A stretch of DNA of 10,719 nucleotides from Candidatus Omnitrophota bacterium (GTDB lineage: Bacteria; Omnitrophota; Omnitrophia; Omnitrophales; Aquincolibacteriaceae): the NCBI GenBank assembly GCA_023247135.1, contig JAHFHB010000018.1, positions 3,443-14,161 on the forward strand. The letters run 5' to 3'. Under the pieces are notes generated by a model that was not told where the DNA came from, did not search any database, and saw only the letters and a list, made by a program, of their open reading frames with translations. Shown here in pieces: positions 1 to 6,077 of the stretch; the first letter of the stretch is position 1; every line of letters begins with the position of its first letter. Position numbers and translations under genes: made by a program.

Positions 1-228
1 CACTTCCCGGGACAGGCGGAAAAAATTCTCGGCCGCATCCGGCAGGTGCGCGGCGGCAAGCTTTATGATTCGCGCTTTGGCGAACGTTACAAGGGGCAGG
101 GGCCGTACTGGGAAAACTTACAGAAAATGTTTCAGGTTTTCGCCAAGAAATACAATCTCAATCAGCCGCGCACTCAACCGAAACGCCGTCCTTTTAAGCC
201 TGCCACCGCGCAAGCGGAGTTGTTTTAA
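1..228 (+). CDS. C-terminal fragment of a radical SAM protein (PA0069-like family)
   Basis: The open frame enters at base 1 and runs 75 codons to a TAA at 226-228, so the N-terminal part with any CX3CX2C iron-sulfur motif lies outside the window. The visible tail has the pattern HFP..., a basic helix, RGGKLYDSRFG, then RGxGPYW-type spacing (K-GQGPYWENLQKMF). I associate this pattern from memory with the C-terminus of PA0069/Rv2578c-family radical SAM proteins, which are spore-photoproduct-lyase-like enzymes of unknown substrate. A GTG at 46 is in frame but lies inside the conserved tail, so it is not the true start. The last residues are basic and proline-rich and look like a disordered end. 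The following 219 bases and separate promoter suggest it is not co-transcribed with the kinase. Family assignment is moderately sure; the fact that it is a real coding end is strong. Confidence 0.75.
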   Translation, partial: HFPGQAEKILGRIRQVRGGKLYDSRFGERYKGQGPYWENLQKMFQVFAKKYNLNQPRTQPKRRPFKPATAQAELF

Positions 229-447
229 CGGAATGTAAAAAGCGGGTACGCATCTCTTGAACCGTGACTGAGGCTGGCTGCGACAGTGCCCGTTTTACTA
301 TCAGAATCAAGCATAGTGTTGCAAAACCCCTCTTTTTTTTCACCTGAATGCTTGATGTAAACCCTTGCTGCATATAGGGCTAGACACGGGTGAACGATTT
401 CAGTACAATCCGCGGGATTCGTTGAGTAAAGGAGCTCTGGGTATTTT
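229..447 (+). promoter_or_regulatory. Intergenic region upstream of the sensor kinase, with inverted repeats and promoter
   Basis: The gap holds several non-coding signals. An imperfect inverted repeat pairs GTAAAA-CGGG (235-246, two extra bases inside) with CCCGTTTTAC (289-298) across a long loop; it could be a weak terminator-like fold behind the radical SAM gene. A perfect 9-bp inverted repeat ATCAAGCAT (306-314) / ATGCTTGAT (348-356) encloses the 9-mer AGTGTTGCA (315-323) and a run of eight T (333-340). The promoter at 381-409 follows. A short minus-strand open frame covers much of this gap, but it has no homology that I recognise and ignores these signals, so I do not call a gene. Confidence 0.5.
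381..409 (+). promoter_or_regulatory. Sigma-70-type promoter for the kinase/activator operon
   Basis: The -35 element TAGACA (381-386) and the -10 element TACAAT (404-409) each match the housekeeping consensus at 5 of 6 positions and are separated by exactly 17 bases. Transcription would start near 416, leaving a leader of about 30 bases before the ATG at 448. The leader contains AAAGGAG (428-434) as a Shine-Dalgarno sequence, though its 13-base spacing is longer than ideal. This is a sequence match only. Confidence 0.65.
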
Positions 448-1974
448 ATGATCGAAGCACAGAATGAGAAATCCGATCTGCATGTTCTCACCGTAGGACA
501 GGACGAACCTTATTTTCAGAACTTGAATTTAACCTTAAGTTCCGATTATGGCTTTCAAATCCGCTCGGTTCAGACTTTTAGCGAGGGTTTTTCCAGCCTG
601 GATCAGGAGCAATACGACGCCGTCATTTTAGATCTGGATCTTCCTGAAAATGACTGGTTCGCATACATCCGTGAAATTCATAAAAGAAAACCATTTTTAC
701 CGGTGATTGCCCTGGGGAATGATGAGAGTCCCACCGTAGGGATCCACGTGATTTCCGAAGGGGGCGACGATTACCTTGTGAAGGGGCGTATTCATTCGGG
801 GGTGATCAATCGTGTGGTCCGTTATGGGATTGAGAAAAAACGCCAAAATAAAAAATCTTACGTTGTTGAGCAGAAATACCGCCTCATCACGGAAAGATCA
901 GCCACGGCCATTTGCGTGATCAGCCCGCAGGAGACGGTGCTTTACGTCAATCCGGCCGCAGAAGTATTTTTTGGGATTTCTCTGGCAGAAGTTGTGGGCA
1001 AGGCCGGCCGGGATGTCCTGCATTTTCAGGATTGGGATGCCGTGACGGCTTTTCTGGCGTCCAGTGAAACCGCGGCGAAGACTCTGGACACGTTCCTTTA
1101 TAAAACCGGAGAGAGCGCGCCCGTGGCTTCGAGCCTGTCGTCAGTTCGCCTTGAAGGGGATGAAGAGCTTTTCTTATTCATCAATAAAAAACTGGTTTCG
1201 CCCCAGGAGGAAAGCGAGCGGCTGACCCGGTTGACAAAGGAAGCCCAGCAGAGCGAATTGGACCGGATTCAGTCGGAATATGTGTCCGCAGTCAGCCATT
1301 ATCTCAAAACGCCGCTGGCTTCGATCCGGCTCTACCTTGACTATCTGGTCAATGGCTATGCGGGCAGTGTGACGGAGAAACAGAAGGAATACCTGACCAC
1401 CATTGATGAAACCACGGAGCGTCTCAATGGCCAGGTGACCCGGCTTTTAAATATTTCAAAGATCCGTTCGCATCAGTCCAAAATGAAAATGGAACAGACG
1501 GATTTGGCAAAGCTGCTTGAAGAACAATCGCGTATTTTTAGAGCGCAAGCGGAACACAAATCCCTTCACATGACACTTAAAACAGAGAAGGTGCCGCTGA
1601 TTTATTGTGACAGCGCCAAGATGCGCGAAGTGATTGATAATTTTATCAGCAATGCCATCAAGTACACGCCTGCCGGGAAACAGGTCACATTTTATGCACG
1701 CCGTGCGGTTGACGGAGTGGAGCTGGTTTTCGAAGATACCGGCATCGGCATCGAACCACAATACCTGGAAGCCATTTTCGATCCTTTTTGCGACATTCCA
1801 AAGACAGAAATCGGTTGGGTGGAAAGCACGGGGCTTGGATTAAGCCTGGCCAAGCGGATTGTGGAGCTGCATCAGGGAAGTGTCCGCGTCAAAAGTCAAA
1901 AAGGGAAAGGGTCTGTTTTCACGATTTTCCTGCCCCTGGAAAAACGCAAGGCCGCTTCACGGAGAAATGCCTGA
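448..1974 (+). CDS. Soluble hybrid-type sensor histidine kinase (receiver-like, PAS, HisKA, HATPase)
   Basis: This is a 508-residue cytoplasmic kinase with no membrane segments. Residues ~10-125 form a receiver-like domain. D62 sits four residues before P66, as the phospho-acceptor should, and K112 is kept. The paired acidic residues are replaced (V16-G17-Q18) and the switch Thr/Ser position is G90, so it may be a poorly phosphorylated or pseudo-receiver. Residues ~140-250 look like a PAS domain (VNPAAEVFFGIS). The HisKA H-box is SHYLKTPL with H284; the usual Glu after the His is Tyr. The ATPase domain has the N-box with N398 and N402, DTGIGI (430-435) and TGLGL (461-465). Ligand and input are unknown. 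The ATG is chosen for its promoter and AAAGGAG. The stop overlaps the activator start by one base, so the pair should be translationally coupled and H284 probably feeds D58 of the activator. Confidence 0.9.
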   Translation: MIEAQNEKSDLHVLTVGQDEPYFQNLNLTLSSDYGFQIRSVQTFSEGFSSLDQEQYDAVILDLDLPENDWFAYIREIHKRKPFLPVIALGNDESPTVGIHVISEGGDDYLVKGRIHSGVINRVVRYGIEKKRQNKKSYVVEQKYRLITERSATAICVISPQETVLYVNPAAEVFFGISLAEVVGKAGRDVLHFQDWDAVTAFLASSETAAKTLDTFLYKTGESAPVASSLSSVRLEGDEELFLFINKKLVSPQEESERLTRLTKEAQQSELDRIQSEYVSAVSHYLKTPLASIRLYLDYLVNGYAGSVTEKQKEYLTTIDETTERLNGQVTRLLNISKIRSHQSKMKMEQTDLAKLLEEQSRIFRAQAEHKSLHMTLKTEKVPLIYCDSAKMREVIDNFISNAIKYTPAGKQVTFYARRAVDGVELVFEDTGIGIEPQYLEAIFDPFCDIPKTEIGWVESTGLGLSLAKRIVELHQGSVRVKSQKGKGSVFTIFLPLEKRKAASRRNA

Positions 1975-3410
1975 TGGGTCTGGCGCAGAACGAACCTGTT
2001 TTTGTCACGGAAGATGATCCACAGATCGCCAAGATCATTGTCGATGCCCTGACCGGGCAGGGTTATAGCGTCACTTTAGCGCGGTCGGTGACTGAGGCGT
2101 GCCGCTTGCTGGACGAACAGCCGCCGCCGCAGTTGGCGCTTCTGGACGTCCAGCTGCCTGATGGCGACGGCCTGACCATTCTGAAAGAAATCAAGCAGCG
2201 TAGCCCCGCGGTTTGCGTCATTATGATGAGTGCCCACGCTTCGATTCAGCTTGCTATTCAGTGCATCAAGTCCGATGCGTATGATTTCATCGAAAAACCT
2301 TTTAAACTGCATCAGCTTTTCAGTAAAGTGAGCGATGGGCTGCGCCAGCACGCACTGGCGCGCAAAGTTTCAAGCTTCGACAAGGAACTGGGCGAAACCT
2401 ATAAATTTAAAACCATGATCAGCGACAGCACGGCCATGAAAAAAAACATGCTGGCGCTTGAGGTGGTTTCCCAGAAAAACATCAACGTTTTGATTACCGG
2501 AGAAAGCGGCACGGGTAAAGAACTTACGGCCCGGGCGATTCATCATAATAGTTTGCGTAAGGAAGGGCCCTTTATCGCCGTCAACTGCATGGCCATTCCC
2601 GAGCAGCTGCTTGAAAGCGAGCTTTTTGGGTATGAAAAAGGAGCTTTTACGGGCGCCCAGGCCCGGAGAATCGGCAAATTTGAACAAGCCCAAACAGGGA
2701 CGATATTTCTGGATGAAATCGGAGATCTTTCGGCGGATTTGCAGGGAAAGCTTCTGCGGGTGATCCAGGAGCGCGAGGTGGAGCGCGTGGGAGGCTCGGA
2801 ACCCATTGTGCTGGATGTCCGGTTTATTTTTGCCACAAACAAAGACCTTTCCCAGCTGGTGCGGCAGGGCAAATTCCGCGAGGATTTATTCTTCCGAATC
2901 AATGTGTTTCCGATCCGGCTTCCGCCGCTGCGGGAACGCTCGGAGGATATCGAAACACTGCTGGCCTACTTTGTATGCCAGTTCAGCGATTCGGAAAAAG
3001 GAACGGTTCCGCGTGTTGAGATCGAACCCGCGGCGCTGGAGAAACTCAAAAGTTACGGATGGCCGGGAAACATTCGTGAGCTTGAGAATTTTGTGGAGCG
3101 GCTCATGGCGATTAAACCGGAAACCGCTTGTATTCGTGTGACCGAGAAAGATACGCGCGTGCTTGAATCTTCGAGTTCCGAGAGTGCCGATGCGGGAATA
3201 TGGATGCAGTCCAACGTACAGAGCATGGAAGAGGCCGAAAAGGTCATGCTGGAACGTGCATTGAAACAAGCCGAAGGAAATTTGAGCAAGGCCGCAAAAA
3301 TTCTGAAGATCAGCCGCCAAACGATTTATCGTAAGATGGAAAAGTACCTGCTCACCAAAGACACCGCTTCAAAGCCCTCGTCAGAACCTCTCGCAAAAAC
3401 AACCCCATAG
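1974..3410 (+). CDS. NtrC-family sigma-54-dependent response regulator
   Basis: The protein has 478 residues and the standard order of domains. The receiver (~8-125) has E13/D14/D15, phospho-acceptor D58, S86 and K108, so it is complete. The AAA+ domain (~148-375) has Walker A GESGTGKE (176-183), the sigma-54-contacting loop GAFTGA (223-228), Walker B IFLDEIG (244-250) and the candidate arginine-finger region FREDLFFR (301-308). A Fis-type helix-turn-helix occupies ~436-460 (SKAAKILKISRQTIYRK). It would hydrolyse ATP to open promoters held by sigma-54 RNA polymerase. The open frame extends further upstream inside the kinase gene. I place the start at the ATG overlapping the kinase stop (TGATG) because the receiver begins right after it and GGAG (1961-1964) lies nine bases upstream. 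A perfect sigma-54 promoter 280 bases downstream is the obvious target. Confidence 0.95.
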   Translation: MGLAQNEPVFVTEDDPQIAKIIVDALTGQGYSVTLARSVTEACRLLDEQPPPQLALLDVQLPDGDGLTILKEIKQRSPAVCVIMMSAHASIQLAIQCIKSDAYDFIEKPFKLHQLFSKVSDGLRQHALARKVSSFDKELGETYKFKTMISDSTAMKKNMLALEVVSQKNINVLITGESGTGKELTARAIHHNSLRKEGPFIAVNCMAIPEQLLESELFGYEKGAFTGAQARRIGKFEQAQTGTIFLDEIGDLSADLQGKLLRVIQEREVERVGGSEPIVLDVRFIFATNKDLSQLVRQGKFREDLFFRINVFPIRLPPLRERSEDIETLLAYFVCQFSDSEKGTVPRVEIEPAALEKLKSYGWPGNIRELENFVERLMAIKPETACIRVTEKDTRVLESSSSESADAGIWMQSNVQSMEEAEKVMLERALKQAEGNLSKAAKILKISRQTIYRKMEKYLLTKDTASKPSSEPLAKTTP

Positions 3411-3479
3411 CATTCTGGCCGGTTTGAAGCTGCGCCCCGCTGCCTTTTGTTGTTCCATCCTGCAACACTCTATTTTCTA

Positions 3480-3496
3480 TGTCGCAAATTAGAACA
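3480..3496. promoter_or_regulatory. Candidate upstream activator site 1 (TGTC-N9-AACA)
   Basis: The 17-base element TGTCGCAAATTAGAACA is an imperfect palindrome. It aligns without gaps to the element at 3581-3597, giving the shared pattern TGTCRCARRWTARRACA. It lies about 235 bases upstream of the predicted sigma-54 start site, within the range used by NtrC-type activators. Binding by the neighbouring regulator is inferred. Confidence 0.35.
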
Positions 3497-3580
3497 GTCC
3501 CGGATTATTTGCCGTAACCATAGTCATTCTGATGAGTTGTGACGCGGGAAAAGTGCGCTGTGAATTTTCCGGCAAAGTTA

Positions 3581-3597
3581 TGTCACAGGATAAGACA
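3581..3597. promoter_or_regulatory. Candidate upstream activator site 2 (TGTC-N9-GACA)
   Basis: TGTCACAGGATAAGACA has perfect TGTC/GACA arms around nine bases and differs from site 1 only by purine-purine or A/T swaps. It starts about 134 bases upstream of the predicted start site and 101 bases downstream of the start of site 1. Two spaced sites at these distances fit enhancer-type control of a sigma-54 promoter. Confidence 0.4.
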
Positions 3598-3688
3598 CTA
3601 TGCATGCAAAGACCCGGCAGGGGATTTGGCACGCCATTATTTTTCTAACTTCTTTACGAAACGCAGGTTAGGGGATTTGTTTTTGTGT

Positions 3689-3704
3689 TGGCACGCGCAT
3701 TGCT
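3689..3704 (+). promoter_or_regulatory. Sigma-54 (-24/-12) promoter of the first subunit gene
   Basis: TGGCACG-N4-TTGCT matches the sigma-54 consensus at every core position. The invariant GG (3690-3691) and GC (3702-3703) are separated by the required ten bases. Transcription should begin near 3715, giving a leader of about 40 bases with GGAGG ahead of the ATG at 3754. The sigma-54 activator gene directly upstream makes this a very strong call. Confidence 0.9.
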
Positions 3705-3753
3705 CTTCTTTCGCCCAGTGTTGCAGATAAAAATGAAAACGGAGGAATTGAAA

Positions 3754-4293
3754 ATGAAAAATGTAAAACTGAGTTTGGTAGCGATGGTGCTGGTGGCAGG
3801 AATGGTCGGCATTTTACCCGCAGCGTTTGCGGGAGCGGATGCTGTTTCACATGCTGTTACGATTTCAGTGCCGACGTCTCTTTCGATCACGGCGGATACA
3901 GCGGGTTTCACTCTCACCATGGCGGATTATCTGAACGGGTCCTCATCGGACACGAAGACGATTAATTACACCGTGAAGTCAAACAACAACGGTTTGGCTG
4001 CGGATGCCGCGATTGTGAAAGCGAAACTTGGCACTCTGTTCACTGGCATCGATTTTTTTGCCAATCCGGGTGCATACACCAAGGATAACGGTAACTTTGC
4101 CATGGCCGAGAATGCTGCCGGCGACATCAAGGTGCTTGCCTCCGATGTCACTTTGATGAAAAAGAGCGGCATTTCGGGAAGCGGCAAAACGACCAAGGGA
4201 TCGTTTCCGGTGGATTATAAGGCGGTCGCGACGACGGATCTGGATTCTCAAACCCAGAACCAGACGTTGACGGTTACGCTTGTAGACGCCTAA
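3754..4293 (+). CDS. Secreted subunit-like protein, likely major structural subunit
   Basis: The product has 179 residues and a clear Sec signal peptide (MKNVK, a hydrophobic run to ~22, AFA at 24-26, cleavage before GAD). The mature part is rich in Ser, Thr, Val and Ala, has no cysteine, and shows alternating hydrophobic strands at its N-terminus (AVTISVP, 34-40) and extreme C-terminus (TLTVTLVDA). A loop reads SGSGKTTKG (141-149). I recognise no named family. It is clearly paralogous to the products at 4523 and 10100 (shared NYTVKSNN-like, SGSGKT and YKAVA segments). The start is set by GGAGG (3741-3745) eight bases upstream; an in-frame ATG at 3733 is possible but lacks that site. Position directly behind the sigma-54 promoter and ahead of a strong terminator suggests high expression. 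A pilin-like or surface-layer subunit role is inferred. Confidence 0.85.
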   Translation: MKNVKLSLVAMVLVAGMVGILPAAFAGADAVSHAVTISVPTSLSITADTAGFTLTMADYLNGSSSDTKTINYTVKSNNNGLAADAAIVKAKLGTLFTGIDFFANPGAYTKDNGNFAMAENAAGDIKVLASDVTLMKKSGISGSGKTTKGSFPVDYKAVATTDLDSQTQNQTLTVTLVDA

Positions 4294-4522
4294 GATTCTT
4301 CGGCTCGATGCAAATAAGCGGAACCATTGCTCCTCAGGGGGCAATGGTTCCTGCTTTTAGCGAAGACGAGGCTGTCAAAGCCTCGCGACACCTGCGCCTA
4401 TTGCGCAGGTGCAACGCTTCGGGCGACAAGAAATCGCCCGTATGCGATGGCATGCCAAAACCGTTAGGGTTTAGGCGTTAAACGGGCTTCTTTTTTGCCG
4501 TTGATTGCGTTATCATGGCCGC
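4294..4522 (+). other. Intergenic hairpin cluster between subunit genes
   Basis: These 229 bases carry no supported gene but are densely structured. After the terminator at 4320-4358 come three perfect hairpins: CGAGGCT/AGCCTCG with a 5-base loop (4367-4385), CACCTGCGC/GCGCAGGTG with loop CTATT (4389-4411), and CGGGCGA/TCGCCCG with a 7-base loop (4420-4440). CGAAG (4361-4365) can also pair with CTTCG (4417-4421), closing the first two into a branched fold. GCCCGT (4436-4441), part of the third hairpin, can instead pair with ACGGGC (4482-4487), just ahead of TTCTTTTTT (4488-4496). That is a possible switch or attenuator. I cannot match it to a known riboswitch class. Confidence 0.55.
4320..4358 (+). 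terminator. Rho-independent terminator after the first subunit gene
   Basis: A 14-bp stem (4320-4333 with 4338-4351, one G-U pair) closes a TCAG tetraloop and is followed by TGCTTTT. The stem is very stable, and the T-run is short, so partial read-through is plausible. It would cap the abundant first subunit transcript and let a fraction continue into the assembly genes. Confidence 0.75.
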
Positions 4523-5050
4523 ATGAGTGCGCACTTTTCTTTCAAGGCCAGCCTGGCCGGTTTTTTGCTCGTTTTGCAGTGCCTGCTTGTTCCCGTTTGT
4601 GCAGCCGATATTGTTTCCCTGCGTTTTCAAGTCCCTTCCTTCATCCAGCTTGAAAGCGAGTCTTCGAGTCTTACCTTGCTTTTTTCTGACTTTTCCCCCG
4701 GGGCCGAAAGTGAACCGGCTCGCATGGAATACATGATCATGGCCAATAATGTGACCCGCCAGCGTGGAGTTTTGATGGCGCAGATTGACAGCAAGGATCC
4801 CGATCTGGATTTGCAGGCCCAGTTCGATGGTTTCAATAACCTGGGCGGCAATGCGTTTCTTGTTCAAACCCCAAAGGAATTTGTCACCCTGACGGATAGA
4901 GACGTCTTGCTGGCCGACAAGACGCCGGTATCGGGCTCCGGAAAGACAGTCCGGGGAACGTTCGGGATTCTTTACAAGGCGCGGGCAATCAAGGAGCTGA
5001 CGGCGGGAACGCGTATCAAGACGATTAAACTTACTTTTACGGACGTATGA
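4523..5050 (+). CDS. Secreted subunit-like protein, paralogue of the 3754 product
   Basis: The product has 175 residues with a signal peptide (FKAS then a hydrophobic run, cleavage near VCA-AD, 27-28). The only cysteines lie in the signal peptide. It aligns over its length with the 3754 product: VPSF near the mature N-terminus, LLFSDF against LTMADY, SGSGKTVRGTF (137-147) against SGSGKTTKGSF, YKARA against YKAVA, and a closing alternating strand KLTFTDV. Its divergence suggests a minor, tip, base or adaptor subunit. The frame remains open to a TTG at 4505. I prefer the ATG because it begins a normal signal peptide, although no Shine-Dalgarno sequence precedes it. A TATCAT at 4511-4516 sits just where a leaderless transcript would place its -10 box. 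The stop overlaps the next start by four bases (ATGA). Confidence 0.82.
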   Translation: MSAHFSFKASLAGFLLVLQCLLVPVCAADIVSLRFQVPSFIQLESESSSLTLLFSDFSPGAESEPARMEYMIMANNVTRQRGVLMAQIDSKDPDLDLQAQFDGFNNLGGNAFLVQTPKEFVTLTDRDVLLADKTPVSGSGKTVRGTFGILYKARAIKELTAGTRIKTIKLTFTDV

Positions 5051-5571
5051 AAAAAAAGACGGCCGCTTTTTTGGCGTTTGGGTTACTGGCGCAGATTGCC
5101 GCGGGTTCCCTTTGGGCCGAAGTGGATACAAAATCGGTTCGCGTGTCATTTGAAGTCCGGCCGGTGTTCATGGTGAAGACGGTTTCAAATTCATCCGGGG
5201 TGCCGGATGTGGATTTCGGGTGGGTCCTCCCCGCGGGCGATCCTTCCCAGGGAGAGATTTTAGACGTAACGGTGGCGACAAATACGGTGAAGCCGTACAA
5301 GATTTATCAGATGGCCACGGCGATCAGGAGTGATGAGGGCGCCGCGCCGCCGGAAAGCACGATGAAATTCAGGGTGACCCCGGGCCGTGCGGGGGGAGAG
5401 ACCGAAGCGTCTGGCTACGAAGAACTTAAACCCGGAAAACGGCTCATTTTTTCATCGCGTTCCGGCGGGGGAGCGGACCAATTTCAAATCCACTACCAGC
5501 TGGGCGAGTCTGAGGTTCTGGATGCTGGGAATTATTATGGGTCGGTGACGATCAATGGCGAACTTTCTTAA
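5047..5571 (+). CDS. Secreted DFG-motif beta protein, minor subunit candidate
   Basis: The product has 174 residues with a typical signal peptide (MKKK, hydrophobic core, cleavage after LWA at 22-24). The mature chain lacks cysteine. Early on it has VDFGWV (55-60), then LDVTVATNTVKPYKIYQ (72-88), and it ends in an alternating strand after AGNYYGSVTI. The next gene has the same order of landmarks, so the two are a paralogous pair distinct from the 3754/4523/10100 group. An early DFG and a terminal AG-Y-Y-x-(S/T)-(V/I) strand recall spore-coat-U/archaic chaperone-usher subunits. That resemblance is from memory and weak, and the disulfide common in that family is absent. The start ATG lies inside the stop of the gene before, so translation is coupled. 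Confidence 0.8.
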   Translation: MKKKTAAFLAFGLLAQIAAGSLWAEVDTKSVRVSFEVRPVFMVKTVSNSSGVPDVDFGWVLPAGDPSQGEILDVTVATNTVKPYKIYQMATAIRSDEGAAPPESTMKFRVTPGRAGGETEASGYEELKPGKRLIFSSRSGGGADQFQIHYQLGESEVLDAGNYYGSVTINGELS

Positions 5572-6067
5572 GAGAAACTCTCTGTTTGTGGCGGGGCTTG
5601 TGCTGATTTTGTTTTTCTGTCCGCGCGTTTCCCGCGCAGAGTTCGCCCTGGACATCGAAGCCGTTGAGGGAATTCAGGATCTGGATTTTGGCGCGGTGGA
5701 AAGTTATTCGTCAGATGGCGAGCCGGTGTCTGAAAGCGTTTCGCGGCAAATCCGGCTCACGGTGCGAACGGACCTGCATAAGCCTTACCGGGTGACGCAA
5801 ATTTTGGAGCGTCAAGCCGTCAATGAAAATTTGAACGCGCTGAAACCCGAAACGATACAATACCACTCGGTGCTTCGGCAGGGGGACGGGCTTTTGCGGG
5901 CGCCGAACCGCCGGAACATGGAACTAGGCGAGCAGGAAATTTTTCTTTCCAGCGGAGCCGGAGATGAAGCCGAAATTTTGATCCAGTATGATTTGACCGT
6001 GCCCCCGGCTGAGCAGGCCGGGTACTACCGCACATCGATCCGTTACCGGCTTTACACGACCACATAA
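5555..6067 (+). CDS. Secreted DFG-motif beta protein, second copy
   Basis: The product has 170 residues with signal peptide MANFLKRN plus a hydrophobic run and cleavage after SRA (26-28). The mature part is cysteine-free. It shares landmarks with the 5047 product: LDFGAV (43-48) against VDFGWV, IRLTVRTDLHKPYRVTQ (66-82) against LDVTVATNTVKPYKIYQ, IFLSSGAGDEAEILIQY (129-145) against IFSSRSGGGADQFQIHY, and AGYYRTSIRYRL against AGNYYGSVTI. The ATG overlaps the end of the gene before by 17 bases, and no strong ribosome site is visible, so translation is probably coupled. A role as adaptor, tip or anchor subunit is inferred from the operon. Confidence 0.8.
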   Translation: MANFLKRNSLFVAGLVLILFFCPRVSRAEFALDIEAVEGIQDLDFGAVESYSSDGEPVSESVSRQIRLTVRTDLHKPYRVTQILERQAVNENLNALKPETIQYHSVLRQGDGLLRAPNRRNMELGEQEIFLSSGAGDEAEILIQYDLTVPPAEQAGYYRTSIRYRLYTTT

Positions 6068-6077
6068 GGAGGATGCA

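Larger units (their letters stand above)
3411..3753 (+). promoter_or_regulatory. Intergenic regulatory region of the first subunit gene
   Basis: These 343 bases separate the activator gene from the first secreted-protein gene. In order they contain TGCAACACT (3461-3469, the reverse complement of an intergenic 9-mer seen three more times), two candidate activator sites (3480-3496 and 3581-3597), an orphan -24-like TGGCACG (3627-3633), the sigma-54 promoter (3689-3704), AGTGTTGCA in the leader (3717-3725) and the ribosome binding site GGAGG (3741-3745). No hairpin with a T-run was found behind the activator stop. Small open frames crossing this stretch start inside the regulatory signals and look spurious. 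Confidence 0.7.

Noticed and set aside
225..491. Minus-strand open frame of 88 codons across the first intergenic region.
   Set aside because: It overlaps the promoter, inverted repeats and kinase start, has no recognisable domain and no good ribosome site.
1788..1973. Upstream extension of the activator reading frame inside the kinase gene.
   Set aside because: The extension overlaps the conserved kinase ATPase domain, and the receiver begins right after the ATG at 1974, which has its own ribosome site.
3627..3642. Second sigma-54 promoter at TGGCACG 3627-3633.
   Set aside because: The required GC of the -12 element is TT here, so it is listed only as a possible decayed copy.
4174..4200. 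SGSGKT sequences in the 3754 and 4523 products resemble a nucleotide-binding P-loop.
   Set aside because: Both proteins are secreted beta-rich chains without a Walker B or other ATPase features, and the third paralogue has SGDGEV at that position. It is most likely a conserved surface turn.
4359..4500. Cyclic-di-GMP or other known riboswitch in the hairpin cluster.
   Set aside because: I could not find the conserved core bases of any riboswitch class that I know, so only the structure is reported.
4359..4500. Integron attC site or mobile-element end in the hairpin cluster.
   Set aside because: No paired core-site boxes, target duplication or transposase/integrase gene were seen.
4478..5149. 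Long minus-strand open frame of 223 codons opposite the 4523 gene.
   Set aside because: It shadows a plus-strand gene with a signal peptide and two detectable paralogues; the reverse product has basic low-complexity content and no family features.
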